DNA from: Dyadobacter sediminis
GTDB taxonomy: Bacteria > Bacteroidota > Bacteroidia > Cytophagales > Spirosomataceae
Direction: 5' to 3'
Assembly (NCBI RefSeq): GCF_005860765.1
Contig: NZ_VCEI01000025.1
Coordinates: 62,001 to 126,000, forward strand
DNA length: 64,000 bases
Below, piece after piece: positions 51,941-59,955 of this stretch. How positions within the stretch are numbered: the first letter of the stretch is position 1; every line of letters begins with the position of its first letter. The notes under the pieces are model-generated. The model did not search any database. It was given only the letters and a program-made list of their open reading frames with translations, and was not told where the DNA came from. Both the position numbers and the translations under genes were made by a program.

Positions 51941-52587
51941 AATTTACAGACCAGCTCTGGACGGAAGCTTTGCCGATCTATGAGAAAATAAAGCTCCATC
52001 CTTTTAATCAGGAACTGAAAAACGGCACTTTGCCGGTTGAGAAATTCAAATTCTACATTTTTCAGGATTCCCTTTATCTTGCCGATTTTGCCCGTGCGCT
52101 TGCCACCGCAGGAACACGTGCCGGCAGCAGCCATGAACTGCTCGATTTTCTTCAGTTTGCGCAGAATGCCATTCTGGTTGAGCGTGCGCTGCATTTGAGT
52201 TATTTCAAAGAATATGATATTCCATATGACGGTAAAAAGGCACCGGGCTGCTTTGCTTATACCAGTTATTTGATGGCTGTAAGCGCATTTGAATCTTATG
52301 AAGTAGCCGTTGCCGCGTTGCTGCCCTGTTTCTGGATTTACAAAAAAATCGGTGATTACATATATGAAAGCCAGGTTTCACCCAATCCTTATCAAAACTG
52401 GATCGATGCCTATGCAGGTGAGGATTTTGCGCATTCTGTTGAAAAAGCATTGGCCATTTGCGATACGCTGGCAGAAACGGCTTCGGAAAAAACCAGAAAG
52501 CAGATGACCGAAGCATACCTTACCGCTTCACGGCTGGAATATGTGTTCTGGGACAGTGCCTACAAGCTGGAGAAGTGGGAAGTGTAG
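51937..52587 (+). CDS. tenA: aminopyrimidine aminohydrolase, TenA (thiaminase II)
   Basis: 216 residues, all helical. Salvages degraded thiamine by hydrolysing aminomethyl-pyrimidine to HMP. The active-site Cys131 is in ALLPCFWIYKKIG and Asp44 in FQDSLYLADFA, so it is a TenA_C-type enzyme with the catalytic Cys. LEYVFWDSAY near the C-terminus carries the family's C-terminal aromatic/acidic positions. Starts inside the thiD stop region (ATGA). Last gene of the operon. Confidence 0.94.
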   Translation: MKFTDQLWTEALPIYEKIKLHPFNQELKNGTLPVEKFKFYIFQDSLYLADFARALATAGTRAGSSHELLDFLQFAQNAILVERALHLSYFKEYDIPYDGKKAPGCFAYTSYLMAVSAFESYEVAVAALLPCFWIYKKIGDYIYESQVSPNPYQNWIDAYAGEDFAHSVEKALAICDTLAETASEKTRKQMTEAYLTASRLEYVFWDSAYKLEKWEV

Positions 52588-52702
52588 GCATGCAGAAGGC
52601 TCATTCAAAAGTTCATCGCTGCATTTTGCTTCTTCATCATATGAATTGTTAACTCCGTCGGATTCGCATGTTCATCCGTTGAAAACGGCTTTATATTCGT
52701 AT

Positions 52703-52724
52703 GTCAGCAGCTGAAAACGCTGAC
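52703..52724 (+). terminator. possible weak terminator after the thi operon
   Basis: GTCAGC (52703-52708) pairs with GCTGAC (52719-52724), followed by TTTAACC. Short stem, weak T-run. Confidence 0.3.
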
Positions 52725-52746
52725 TTTAACCAAAAAACAAAAAGCT

Positions 52747-53022
52747 ATGGAAACGCCGCGCAATGAATTTCTCTGGAGAAAAGCAAAACAAAGAGCATCG
52801 TTCAAAATGCATCTTCGTACGTATCTGGTTGTCAATGCCGGTTTGTGGCTGATTTATCTGGTAACATTTTACCCAAATGCAGGAAGAGGCGGTTTTCCGT
52901 GGCCGGTGTTCCCGATGCTTGGGTGGGGAATCGGCCTTGCAACGCATTATCTTTCGGCTTACGGCAGCCTGGATGAAAAGAACCTGGCTGAAAAAGAATA
53001 TGAGAAACTGCTGCGTAATTGA
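52747..53022 (+). CDS. 2TM domain-containing small membrane protein
   Basis: 91 residues. The family (PF13239-type) has a conserved start FLWRKAKQRASFKMHLRTYL, then two transmembrane segments (VVNAGLWLIYLVTFYP and PVFPMLGWGIGLATHYLSAYG) joined by a short loop with Pro-Trp, and a charged tail. Common in Bacteroidota, sometimes fused to LytTR histidine kinases; alone its function is unknown. Separate transcript from the thi operon. Confidence 0.85.
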   Translation: METPRNEFLWRKAKQRASFKMHLRTYLVVNAGLWLIYLVTFYPNAGRGGFPWPVFPMLGWGIGLATHYLSAYGSLDEKNLAEKEYEKLLRN

Positions 53023-53127
53023 CTGAAATGACGGATTCCACTGTTTTATACCACCGCATACCCGGTTTTGGAACAGTTGTTTTATTGAAGCTGGGGAATA
53101 TTATCTTAAAGATTAAATAAAACAATC

Positions 53128-53628
53128 ATGGAAAAGGACCTTCAGAATAAAGAAGCGGTAAAAAAACTGAAATCAGCAGCTGAGGATATTCGTTTTTGTA
53201 TGTACACGACTTACAAAAACGAAAAAATAGAGTCCCGGCCAATGACGACGATCCAGATAGACGAGGACGGAAATGCGTGGTTTTTCACCAGTAAAAAAAC
53301 CGAGATCGGCAGCGAAACAAATCCGGAAGAAGCCGTAACGCTTATTTATTCCGATCCTAAAAACAATACTTATCTGAGTGTTTCCGGTAGCGCGGTCGCA
53401 GTTGAAGACCAGGCAAAAAAAGATGAACTGTGGAATCCTATGACAAAAGCGTGGTTTCCAGAAGGCAAAGATGATCCGAATGTCGTATTGCTGAAAGTTA
53501 CAACCGACGAAGCAGCATACTGGGATAATACATCGTCACAAATGATCGTATTTTTCTCCATGGTAAAAGCAGTTTTAACGGGCACTACGCCGGACGGCGG
53601 CGATTACGGCAAGCTAAATCTGGCTTGA
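53128..53628 (+). CDS. pyridoxamine 5'-phosphate oxidase-like general stress protein
   Basis: 166 residues, split-barrel flavin-binding fold. RFCMYTTYKNEKIESRPMTT (FMN/substrate strand region) and GNAWFFTSKKTEIGSETN match the general stress protein 26 family of FMN- or F420-binding proteins; KAWFPEGKDDPNVVLLKV and YWDNTSSQM are further family segments. Likely cytoplasmic flavoprotein induced under stress in other bacteria; catalytic activity unknown. It is followed by a very strong bidirectional terminator. Confidence 0.88.
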   Translation: MEKDLQNKEAVKKLKSAAEDIRFCMYTTYKNEKIESRPMTTIQIDEDGNAWFFTSKKTEIGSETNPEEAVTLIYSDPKNNTYLSVSGSAVAVEDQAKKDELWNPMTKAWFPEGKDDPNVVLLKVTTDEAAYWDNTSSQMIVFFSMVKAVLTGTTPDGGDYGKLNLA

Positions 53629-53638
53629 TTCTACAGAT

Positions 53639-53683
53639 AAAAAGAGAAGCCGTTCAGAATATTTCTGAACGGCTTCTCTTTTT
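53639..53683. terminator. bidirectional intrinsic terminator
   Basis: A perfect 20-bp stem (53639-53658 with 53664-53683), core GAAGCCGTTCAGA/TCTGAACGGCTTC with A5/T5 runs and a 5-base loop, ATATT. It serves the stress protein gene and the convergent ferritin-like gene. Confidence 0.95.
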
Positions 53684-53705
53684 AGAAATGATTTGCAAAT
53701 GCTGC

Positions 53706-54242
53706 TTATTCAGCGCTTGCTTCTTCATTTACATACGTTTCTGCTAGTGCCGTCAGTTTATGATCGGTTTCACCTTCCTGATCCAGCGTTTGTTGCAGCA
53801 AATCAGCTACGTCTGCATGTCCCAGTGTTCTTGCGATGTTACGGAGTGTACCGTAAGAAGCGATTTCATAATGCTCAACTTTCTGTGCTGCCATAATCAG
53901 TCCGCAGTCACGAACCATCGTTCCTTTGTCTGTGCTGCTTACGATTTCATTCGCTTCTTCGATCAGACCTTCCATGGCTGCACATTTTTTGGCCTGTGCT
54001 TTTTCGCCAACTAGTTCGAAAATTTGCTCCAGTCTTGCTGCATGTTCTTCTGTTTCAGTAGTATGCTGTTCAAAAGCAGCCTTCAATTCTTCAGAAGTTG
54101 CACTTTTTGACAATTTGGTCAACGCTTTTGCCAGATTTTTTTCTGCCCAGTAAATATCTTTCAGACCGTCAACAAACAGTTCTTTTAACTTATCACTATC
54201 TGATCCTGTAATCTTGTTGGTTGCTTTGCTTTTAGTTGCCAT
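53706..54242 (-). CDS. ferritin-like DUF892 (YciE/YciF) protein
   Basis: 178 residues, four-helix bundle. DKLKELFVDGLKDIYWAEKN, KALTKLSKSATSEELKAAFE, TEEHAARLEQIFEL and QKVEHYEIASYGTLR carry the Glu and His positions expected for a di-iron centre. E. coli YciE/YciF and related proteins are stress-induced; the iron chemistry is unproven. A hairpin lies in its 5' leader (54287-54302). Stand-alone gene. Confidence 0.9.
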   Translation of the reverse strand: MATKSKATNKITGSDSDKLKELFVDGLKDIYWAEKNLAKALTKLSKSATSEELKAAFEQHTTETEEHAARLEQIFELVGEKAQAKKCAAMEGLIEEANEIVSSTDKGTMVRDCGLIMAAQKVEHYEIASYGTLRNIARTLGHADVADLLQQTLDQEGETDHKLTALAETYVNEEASAE

Positions 54243-54286
54243 GATTTTAAAAAATTAAAAAGGTATTTGGTTTGAAAATGAATTTG

Positions 54287-54302
54287 GATGACAAACGTCA
54301 TC
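54287..54302. other. small hairpin in the leader of the DUF892 gene
   Basis: GATGAC and GTCATC (54287-54292 with 54297-54302) around a 4-base loop; a T6 run follows on the plus strand. On the minus strand it is in the leader. Role unknown. Confidence 0.3.
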
Positions 54303-54511
54303 TTTTTTGATTCCGGATGTATAAAAAACCATACCAATTTCAGCATGACAGAAACAGGCTTTTACCCGGATTGTAATGAAGAGTTTAATCTACATATGCG
54401 TAAAACGGATCTTTCATGCGCGGACAATTCTGTTTTCAATCAGATTCCGGGAAATCTGGTTGGAAGGTATGATTTTTATCTGCTCCGCTCTGAACCAATA
54501 ATTTAACCATT

Positions 54512-55426
54512 ATGAACGGGAAGTTTGTAAAAACGCTGCTGATTGTCATTGTGCTGCTGATTGCCGGCGGTTTCGGCTGGTATATGTATAAAAAGAAGAA
54601 CGAAAACCCGGTTTCCGGCCTCAAACCACGTGTGGAAATGGGGATCGGACAAATCAATAATATTACGGACAGTACGCTGGACATGGATTTGAAAGTGCTT
54701 GTACATAATCCGCTGCCTGTCGGGCTGGACATCAAGAACTTCAGTTATGTTGTTCAGATGAACGGAAAAACGATTATGGAAGACGATTATCCGAAACCTG
54801 TAAATATCAAATCCAGTGACAGTACGATTATTCCTGTTTCTTCCGAATTGAAAATCAGTAAATTGAGGATGGAAGGCGATCGGGAAGCATCTCAAGGTGA
54901 AGACAGCGCCGATTACCATTTTGAAGGCGTTTTTCATCTTCAGAAACCTTTTCTCGGTAAAGATTTCATTGAATTGTCTATGGACAAACGGCTGCCGCTT
55001 GTAAGAGTCCCGAAAATCCGAATGGCCGGCTATGACATGAAAAAGCTGCGCCTGAAAGATACGGAAGTAGTCCTGAGTATAGAGTTAACGAACCCTAATC
55101 CGTTTTCAATGGAATTCAGGAATGCAGCTTATGTAATGGATCTTGGCAAACAGAAAAGAATTGCGGAGGGTAGCGTAAAAGGCCCAACCATAATAAAGGC
55201 GCACAGCAAGGAAATATATGAAATCCCGATGTCGATTGATCTTGGAAAAATGCTGAAAGCGACCGGACAGGTGATTACCAAAGGCAAGCACCTGCCGTAT
55301 ACTTTCTATTTCAAGAGCAAGATTGTTTCGGAAAATGACATGTTCAAAAACAGTAATATCAACATGGTTACAAACGGAGAACTGGAAGATTTGAAAATGG
55401 CAAAAGAAAACCTGATCAAAAAGTAA
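54512..55426 (+). CDS. LEA type 2 (WHy-like) family protein, membrane-anchored
   Basis: 304 residues. An N-terminal membrane segment (about 6-25, VKTLLIVIVLLIAGGFGWYMY) is followed by two tandem LEA_2-type beta-sandwich repeats, about 40-160 and 170-290. Each contains the LEA2 core pattern (IGQINNITDSTLDMDLKVLVHNPLPVGL, here shown as NNITDSTLDMDLKVLVHNPL; and TEVVLSIELTNPNPFSMEFR). LEA2 domains bind or stabilise membranes and proteins under desiccation; in Bacteroidota they are periplasmic and uncharacterised. Convergent with the GH127 gene. Confidence 0.85.
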   Translation: MNGKFVKTLLIVIVLLIAGGFGWYMYKKKNENPVSGLKPRVEMGIGQINNITDSTLDMDLKVLVHNPLPVGLDIKNFSYVVQMNGKTIMEDDYPKPVNIKSSDSTIIPVSSELKISKLRMEGDREASQGEDSADYHFEGVFHLQKPFLGKDFIELSMDKRLPLVRVPKIRMAGYDMKKLRLKDTEVVLSIELTNPNPFSMEFRNAAYVMDLGKQKRIAEGSVKGPTIIKAHSKEIYEIPMSIDLGKMLKATGQVITKGKHLPYTFYFKSKIVSENDMFKNSNINMVTNGELEDLKMAKENLIKK

Positions 55427-55439
55427 CGATCCTAAAAAG

Positions 55440-57389
55440 TTATTTTTTCTGGTCAAACCAGATTGTCATTTCATTGGCGCCTCTGTTTCCCCACGCATAA
55501 TAGGGAACAAGCATTGCATTTCCGGAAGCTGATTTCAATACATTGATGCCGCCCAGAAGATCCTTCTGGAACTGCGGAACAAACGTGTCCGAAGCCGAAA
55601 CCTGAATGGCAGCTGCTTTTCCATTATTGTCGCGGCCTTCGGCGCAGTACAGAACGGGCCCGCGTTCAATAGCCACTTTTCCTTTATTTGACCTGATGTT
55701 TTGATCCGAAATGACTTTCCGCACCGGCATATCCAGCGTCATTTCAATAACGTCACCTTTTTTCCACGTTCTTGAAATTTTCAGATATCCGTTTTCAATT
55801 GTTGCCGGCGTTTTTTTACCATTGATTGTTAACGTTACAGGCTTTGATGCTTTCTCGGTATAAGTATAAAGATCTCCGGGAATGGCCTGTCCGTTGGCCC
55901 AACCGGGAATTCGTACTGATAAAGGAAATGCAAGCGGTTTTTCTGGCTCGATACTGATTTTTATATTTCCATCCCAGGGATAACTGGTTTGCTGAACAAT
56001 TTTAACCTTTTCGTTTTTTACCGAAACGTTAGCTTCATTATCGGCAAATAAATTGATGACCAATTCGTCGCCGCGCAGAGCATAAATGTACGCCGGCATG
56101 GAAGGCAAAAACCGTGAGACATTCGTCGGACAGCATGCCGTTCCAAACCAAAGTTGCCTTTCTGCGCCCGTACCCCGGTTGAAGTCATTGACTCCATTGG
56201 AAGCCATCGGATTTACATAGAAAAATTTGTCGCCCTTCACGGACATACCGCCCAGAAACCCATTGTACAGCACCCGTTCAAAAACGTCCATATATCTGGA
56301 TTCACCTGTATACAGGTACATTTTATGGTTCCAGAGCATGTTGGCCACCGCCGCGCAGGTTTCGGCATAAGCATTATCGTTGGGAAGCACGTATGCTTTA
56401 TCAAACGCTTCGCCGTCTTCACGTGCCCCGACGCCGCCGGTTAGGTATTGTTTTTTTTCCGTTGCATCTTTCCAGATGGCGTGAACGGCATTGCTGTAGC
56501 CGGCATCTTCCTGTACAGTAAGGAAATCGGCAACTGCCGTGTAAAGGTACTGCGCCCGAACGGCATGGCCTTCGGCTTCTTTCTGCCTTACAAAAGGAAC
56601 CTGATCCTGAAAATACGCCGGTCCGAGCTTGTGTTCATCCAGATAAAGTGCGCGCTTGTCGGAACGTCCGCGCATGTCAATGAAAAAGCGGGAAAGGTCC
56701 AGATATTCTTTTTTACCGGTTGTACGGTACAACCGGATCAATGCAATTTCTATTTCTTCATGGCCGGGAACCACGATGAGCTGGCCGGGATTCGGCCCGA
56801 AAGTTTTTACAAGATGATCCGCATTCTTGATCGCCACATTCAGCAGTGATTTTTTTCCGGTGGCTTCGTAATGGGCAATGGCTGCTTCATAAAGGTGCCC
56901 CACATTGTAGAGTTCATGGCTGCCGTTTTCAAAGCCGTAACGGTACGGACCGGCAATCCAGTCGTAAGAACCCGTCGTGTCTTTGTTGATCGTACGGATT
57001 GTATAAAGGTATCCGTCCGGTTCCTGCGCAGCGGCAAAAAGCATGATCAGACTGTCGAGGTAATGATCCAGTTTGGCATCATACTGGTTTTGCAGCACGT
57101 ACGCCGCGCCTTCCACAACTTTGAAAACATCCGAATCATTGAACCGTGTGCCTTCAAATTTTCCTTTTTTCAATCCGCCGGCCACGGCAAAGTTGTCGAT
57201 TCTTCCCGATTTTTCGCATTCTTCCAGCACATGCGGAACGGTTACGTTCTTTGCCGCTTCCAGCCTCTGGTGCCAGAATCCCTGACGGGTTTTTACGTTT
57301 TTAAGCGGAACGGGAGTTATCTTGGTTTTCTGGGCAAAAAGGAAATGGCAGGAAAAAAACAGGAAAAAGGAAAGCAGGAATCTGGTCAT
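55440..57389 (-). CDS. GH127 family glycosidase (beta-L-arabinofuranosidase-like), exported
   Basis: 649 residues with a signal peptide (MTRFLLSFFLFFSCHFLFAQ). The (alpha/alpha)6 barrel start KTRQGFWHQRLEAAKNVTVP, GRIDNFAVAGGLKKGKFEGT, SDVFKVVEGAAYVL, QEPDGYLYT and the cysteine-containing loop FGTACCPTNVSRFLPSMPAY (zinc-binding Cys with catalytic Glu region ETCAAVANMLWN) identify GH127, whose founder hydrolyses beta-1,2-L-arabinofuranose. A beta-sandwich follows. Acts in the periplasm on arabinan or extensin-type glycans. No other arabinose genes are adjacent, so the specificity is by family only. Confidence 0.9.
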   Translation of the reverse strand: MTRFLLSFFLFFSCHFLFAQKTKITPVPLKNVKTRQGFWHQRLEAAKNVTVPHVLEECEKSGRIDNFAVAGGLKKGKFEGTRFNDSDVFKVVEGAAYVLQNQYDAKLDHYLDSLIMLFAAAQEPDGYLYTIRTINKDTTGSYDWIAGPYRYGFENGSHELYNVGHLYEAAIAHYEATGKKSLLNVAIKNADHLVKTFGPNPGQLIVVPGHEEIEIALIRLYRTTGKKEYLDLSRFFIDMRGRSDKRALYLDEHKLGPAYFQDQVPFVRQKEAEGHAVRAQYLYTAVADFLTVQEDAGYSNAVHAIWKDATEKKQYLTGGVGAREDGEAFDKAYVLPNDNAYAETCAAVANMLWNHKMYLYTGESRYMDVFERVLYNGFLGGMSVKGDKFFYVNPMASNGVNDFNRGTGAERQLWFGTACCPTNVSRFLPSMPAYIYALRGDELVINLFADNEANVSVKNEKVKIVQQTSYPWDGNIKISIEPEKPLAFPLSVRIPGWANGQAIPGDLYTYTEKASKPVTLTINGKKTPATIENGYLKISRTWKKGDVIEMTLDMPVRKVISDQNIRSNKGKVAIERGPVLYCAEGRDNNGKAAAIQVSASDTFVPQFQKDLLGGINVLKSASGNAMLVPYYAWGNRGANEMTIWFDQKK

Positions 57390-57533
57390 TATAAAATCAA
57401 ATTGGTTCTAAATCCGACGTTAAAACGATAGAATGCTTCTAAAAACATGCCAGTCAGTCAATTCTGAAAGCCTTTTTACAATCGGATGAAAACGGTTGTT
57501 ATCTTCAAATGGTTTAATAAAAAGGAAACAGCC

Positions 57534-58259
57534 ATGCTTAAATATTTAATTTTTTTACTGATCTTCTTTAAAACGGGCTGTGTATCCGCTCAGTCTTCCA
57601 AATGGACATTCCGTCTTAAACCGGGTTACGGGTGGGCCGGAACGGAAAAGACAATAATCCTTGATCGGGAAACAAAGGACGAATTCAGCCGGGGTTTCAA
57701 GATTGGTTCAGGTGTTCGCGCCGGATTACGGCTTTCCCGATTTCTGACACTTGCCATGGATGCAGAATGGCAATTCAGTCAGGATCTGAGAATCCGGACT
57801 TTCGATGCCCGAAATTCTGCCGACACTTCAAATGATCCGGTTTATACTACTTTTTACCGAAACAATTTCAAGCGCATTCAGTTGCCGTTAACCCTGCAAT
57901 ATTCACCTTTTGATAAATCCTTCAAACCATACATTACTGCCGGTATCATGCCGTCGTTTATTACTTCCGGCCGCATCCGTTATACTGCCAAAAGCTCGTT
58001 GATCGGAGAAATAGATTCAGGAAATACGCCGGCAGACTTCACAATTCCTGCCAATGAAAAGCTCAGAAAAAACTTTTCCTATATCGCAGGAGTAGGGTTA
58101 AATCTTAAAAAACGCGTTTCCTTTGAACTGGTTTATCAATTTGCAAAACCGATTAACCTGGCAGCTTTCGACCCGGGATCAAGTGCCATCAATGTTCCCG
58201 TTTATACCACAAGAGCCAACGAAGGCTGGGTGTTTTATGTATTAATCCGCTTGTTATAG
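57534..58259 (+). CDS. outer-membrane beta-barrel protein (PorT/OmpW-like)
   Basis: 241 residues from ATG 57534, preceded by AAAGGA. The N-terminus (MLKYLIFLLIFFKTGCVSAQ) is a signal peptide; GC at 15-16 could be read as a lipobox but an ordinary cut after SAQ fits better. The body is a small barrel with alternating hydrophobic strands and ends in the aromatic VFYVLIRLL. Strand segments such as FKIGSGVRAGLRLSRFLTLA and FKPYITAGIMPSFITSG are typical of Bacteroidota OMP_b-brl. Function unknown. Convergent with the sigma-54 activator gene, 12 bases between stops. Confidence 0.85.
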   Translation: MLKYLIFLLIFFKTGCVSAQSSKWTFRLKPGYGWAGTEKTIILDRETKDEFSRGFKIGSGVRAGLRLSRFLTLAMDAEWQFSQDLRIRTFDARNSADTSNDPVYTTFYRNNFKRIQLPLTLQYSPFDKSFKPYITAGIMPSFITSGRIRYTAKSSLIGEIDSGNTPADFTIPANEKLRKNFSYIAGVGLNLKKRVSFELVYQFAKPINLAAFDPGSSAINVPVYTTRANEGWVFYVLIRLL

Positions 58260-58271
58260 GGTTTTTGAGGA

Positions 58272-59639
58272 TTACAAACCGTACTTTTCCATTCTTCTGT
58301 AAAGTGCTGCGCGGCTCAGGCCCAGCTCGCGTGCGGCATCTGTAATATTTCCGTTGAAGCGCTTCATGGCTTTGATAATCAGTGTTTTCTCCATGTCTTC
58401 CAGATCAAAGCCCGTAGCTGTTACAGGCTGTCCGCCGGAACTTTTCAGGAAAAGATCGTCGGGCTGCAATGTTTTTTCCTGCGAAAGGATCACGGCGCGT
58501 TCAATGGCGTGCTGCAGTTCGCGGATGTTGCCCGGCCAGTTGTATTGCTGCATTTTCTTGATGAGTGCGCTGCTGACGTCGTTAACGGGACGGTTGTATT
58601 TTTTGCTGTACTGTTTCAGGTAAAAATCCGCAAGCGCGCTGATATCCTCGGGCCTTTCACGCAGCGGCGGAAGTTCCAGTTCAATGGTATTGATCCTGTA
58701 AAGCAGATCCTGACGGAATGTTTTTTCGGTTACCATTTTTTCAATGTTCATATTGGTGGCGCAAAGCAGGCGTACATCCAGCGAGATCGGCTTGTTGGAA
58801 CCTACACGCGTAACGCGCCGCTCCTGAATGACAGTCAGCAGTTTGGCTTGCAGCGGAAGCGTAAGATTACCGATTTCATCCAGAAAAATGGTGCCGCCTT
58901 TTGCCTCTTCAAACCGTCCGGCGCGGTCTTCCCTGGCATCCGTAAACGCGCCTTTCACGTGTCCGAAAAGCTCGCTTTCAAAAAGTGTCTCGCTCAAAGC
59001 ACCCAGATCAACGACGACAAACGGCTTGTCCGAACGTTTGGAATGCTGATGGATATGTTTGGCAAGCTGCGTTTTGCCTGTGCCGTTTTCGCCGAGTATC
59101 AGCACGTTTGCATCCGTTGTAGCCACGCGTTCAGCGGTTGCCAGCACCTGCCGCATCGATTCGCTGGATGCCACGATCGTGTCTGCGGCCGGTTTGGGTT
59201 TCTTGTTGTCTTCTTTGCTTTTTTCTTCCGGCACGACTATCGCTTTGTCCGCTCCGCCTTCCAGCGCGCCGGCAATGGTTGCAAGCAGCTTGTCATTTTC
59301 CCAGGGTTTCAGTACAAAATCGGTGGCACCTGCTTTGATGGCCCGGATGGCCATTTCAATATCACCATATGCCGTAATCATGATTACTTTTGAGCTGGGC
59401 TTGATGTCCAGAATACGGTCAAGCCAGTGAAATCCTTCCCTTCCGCTGTTGACGTCACGCGTAAAATTCATGTCCAGCAGAACAAGGTTGTAGTCGCCGT
59501 TGGTAATCAGGAATGGAAGTTTTTGCGGGTTCTTTTCGATATCGACTGCTTTTGCATGCCGTTTTAACAAAAGTTTGGCTGCGCTGAGCACGTCAACATC
59601 GTCATCGATGATCAGGATTTTTGCTTCAGAGAGTTGCAT
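58272..59639 (-). CDS. sigma-54-dependent response regulator (NtrC/AtoC family)
   Basis: 455 residues. Receiver domain with acidic residues at 12-14 and phospho-acceptor Asp56 in [11 protein letters not shown]+ domain with Walker A GENGTGKT (183-190), the sigma-54 contact loop GAFTDA (230-235) in [17 protein letters not shown], Walker B IFLDEIGN (251-258) and arginine-finger region; C-terminal Fis-type HTH (about 425-455, [20 protein letters not shown]). It activates a -24/-12 promoter from upstream sites. It is divergent from the efflux operon, whose spacer holds two matching dyads and a sigma-54 promoter, so it most likely controls that operon. Cognate kinase not adjacent. Confidence 0.95.
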   Translation of the reverse strand: MQLSEAKILIIDDDVDVLSAAKLLLKRHAKAVDIEKNPQKLPFLITNGDYNLVLLDMNFTRDVNSGREGFHWLDRILDIKPSSKVIMITAYGDIEMAIRAIKAGATDFVLKPWENDKLLATIAGALEGGADKAIVVPEEKSKEDNKKPKPAADTIVASSESMRQVLATAERVATTDANVLILGENGTGKTQLAKHIHQHSKRSDKPFVVVDLGALSETLFESELFGHVKGAFTDAREDRAGRFEEAKGGTIFLDEIGNLTLPLQAKLLTVIQERRVTRVGSNKPISLDVRLLCATNMNIEKMVTEKTFRQDLLYRINTIELELPPLRERPEDISALADFYLKQYSKKYNRPVNDVSSALIKKMQQYNWPGNIRELQHAIERAVILSQEKTLQPDDLFLKSSGGQPVTATGFDLEDMEKTLIIKAMKRFNGNITDAARELGLSRAALYRRMEKYGL

Positions 59640-59793
59640 GGCTGTTTTTATTCACAAAGATAATCCTGCGGTTGAAAACAAAAATTATCCGGATGTTGGT
59701 AATTGTTCGGTAAGATAATATATGCAATTTGAAATTTACGTTTATACCTGCTTAAAAAGCGGTGACATGCCCGGATCATGCGGCAAAACGGCT

Positions 59794-59829
59794 TGTCCGG
59801 CGCCGAACAAAAATGTCCGTTATCGGACA
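59794..59829. promoter_or_regulatory. paired activator-binding dyads, 20 bp apart
   Basis: Site 1 is TGTCCG-GCGC-CGAACA (59794-59809) and site 2 TGTCCG-TTAT-CGGACA (59814-59829). Both have the form TGTCCG-N4-CGRACA, and their centres (59801.5 and 59821.5) are exactly two helical turns apart. They lie about 100 and 120 bases before the predicted start site, the range of enhancer sites for NtrC-type activators. Confidence 0.8.
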
Positions 59830-59894
59830 AATAAGCAGGTTTGTAAATAATTATGTATATTGATTTTCAGTTATTTAAATACGTAAATGTTCTT

Positions 59895-59909
59895 TGGCAC
59901 AAGGATTGG
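59895..59909 (+). promoter_or_regulatory. sigma-54 (-24/-12) promoter of the efflux operon
   Basis: TGGCAC (59895-59900), five bases, TTGG (59906-59909). The -24 box is perfect and the -12 box differs in one base (GG for GC), with the required 10-base gap between GG and the second G. Transcription would start near 59921, 35 bases before the HlyD ATG. Confidence 0.75.
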
Positions 59910-59955
59910 ATAGTTAAGATCAAAGTTTAACAGCGAATCCAATCTTTACTATATA

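Larger units (their letters stand above)
59640..59955. other. 316-base divergent control region
   Basis: Between the sigma-54 activator and HlyD genes. Contains two dyads at 59794-59829, a -24/-12 promoter at 59895-59909, and no ORF. Confidence 0.85.

Noticed and set aside
54287..54302. Transcription terminator for a gene on the plus strand
   Set aside because: No plus-strand gene ends upstream of it; the nearest genes are divergent, so its T-run is probably chance or it acts in the leader of the minus-strand gene.
54288..54506. 72-aa ORF between the ferritin-like and LEA2 genes
   Set aside because: No recognisable domain, poor codon bias, and it spans a hairpin in the divergent spacer.
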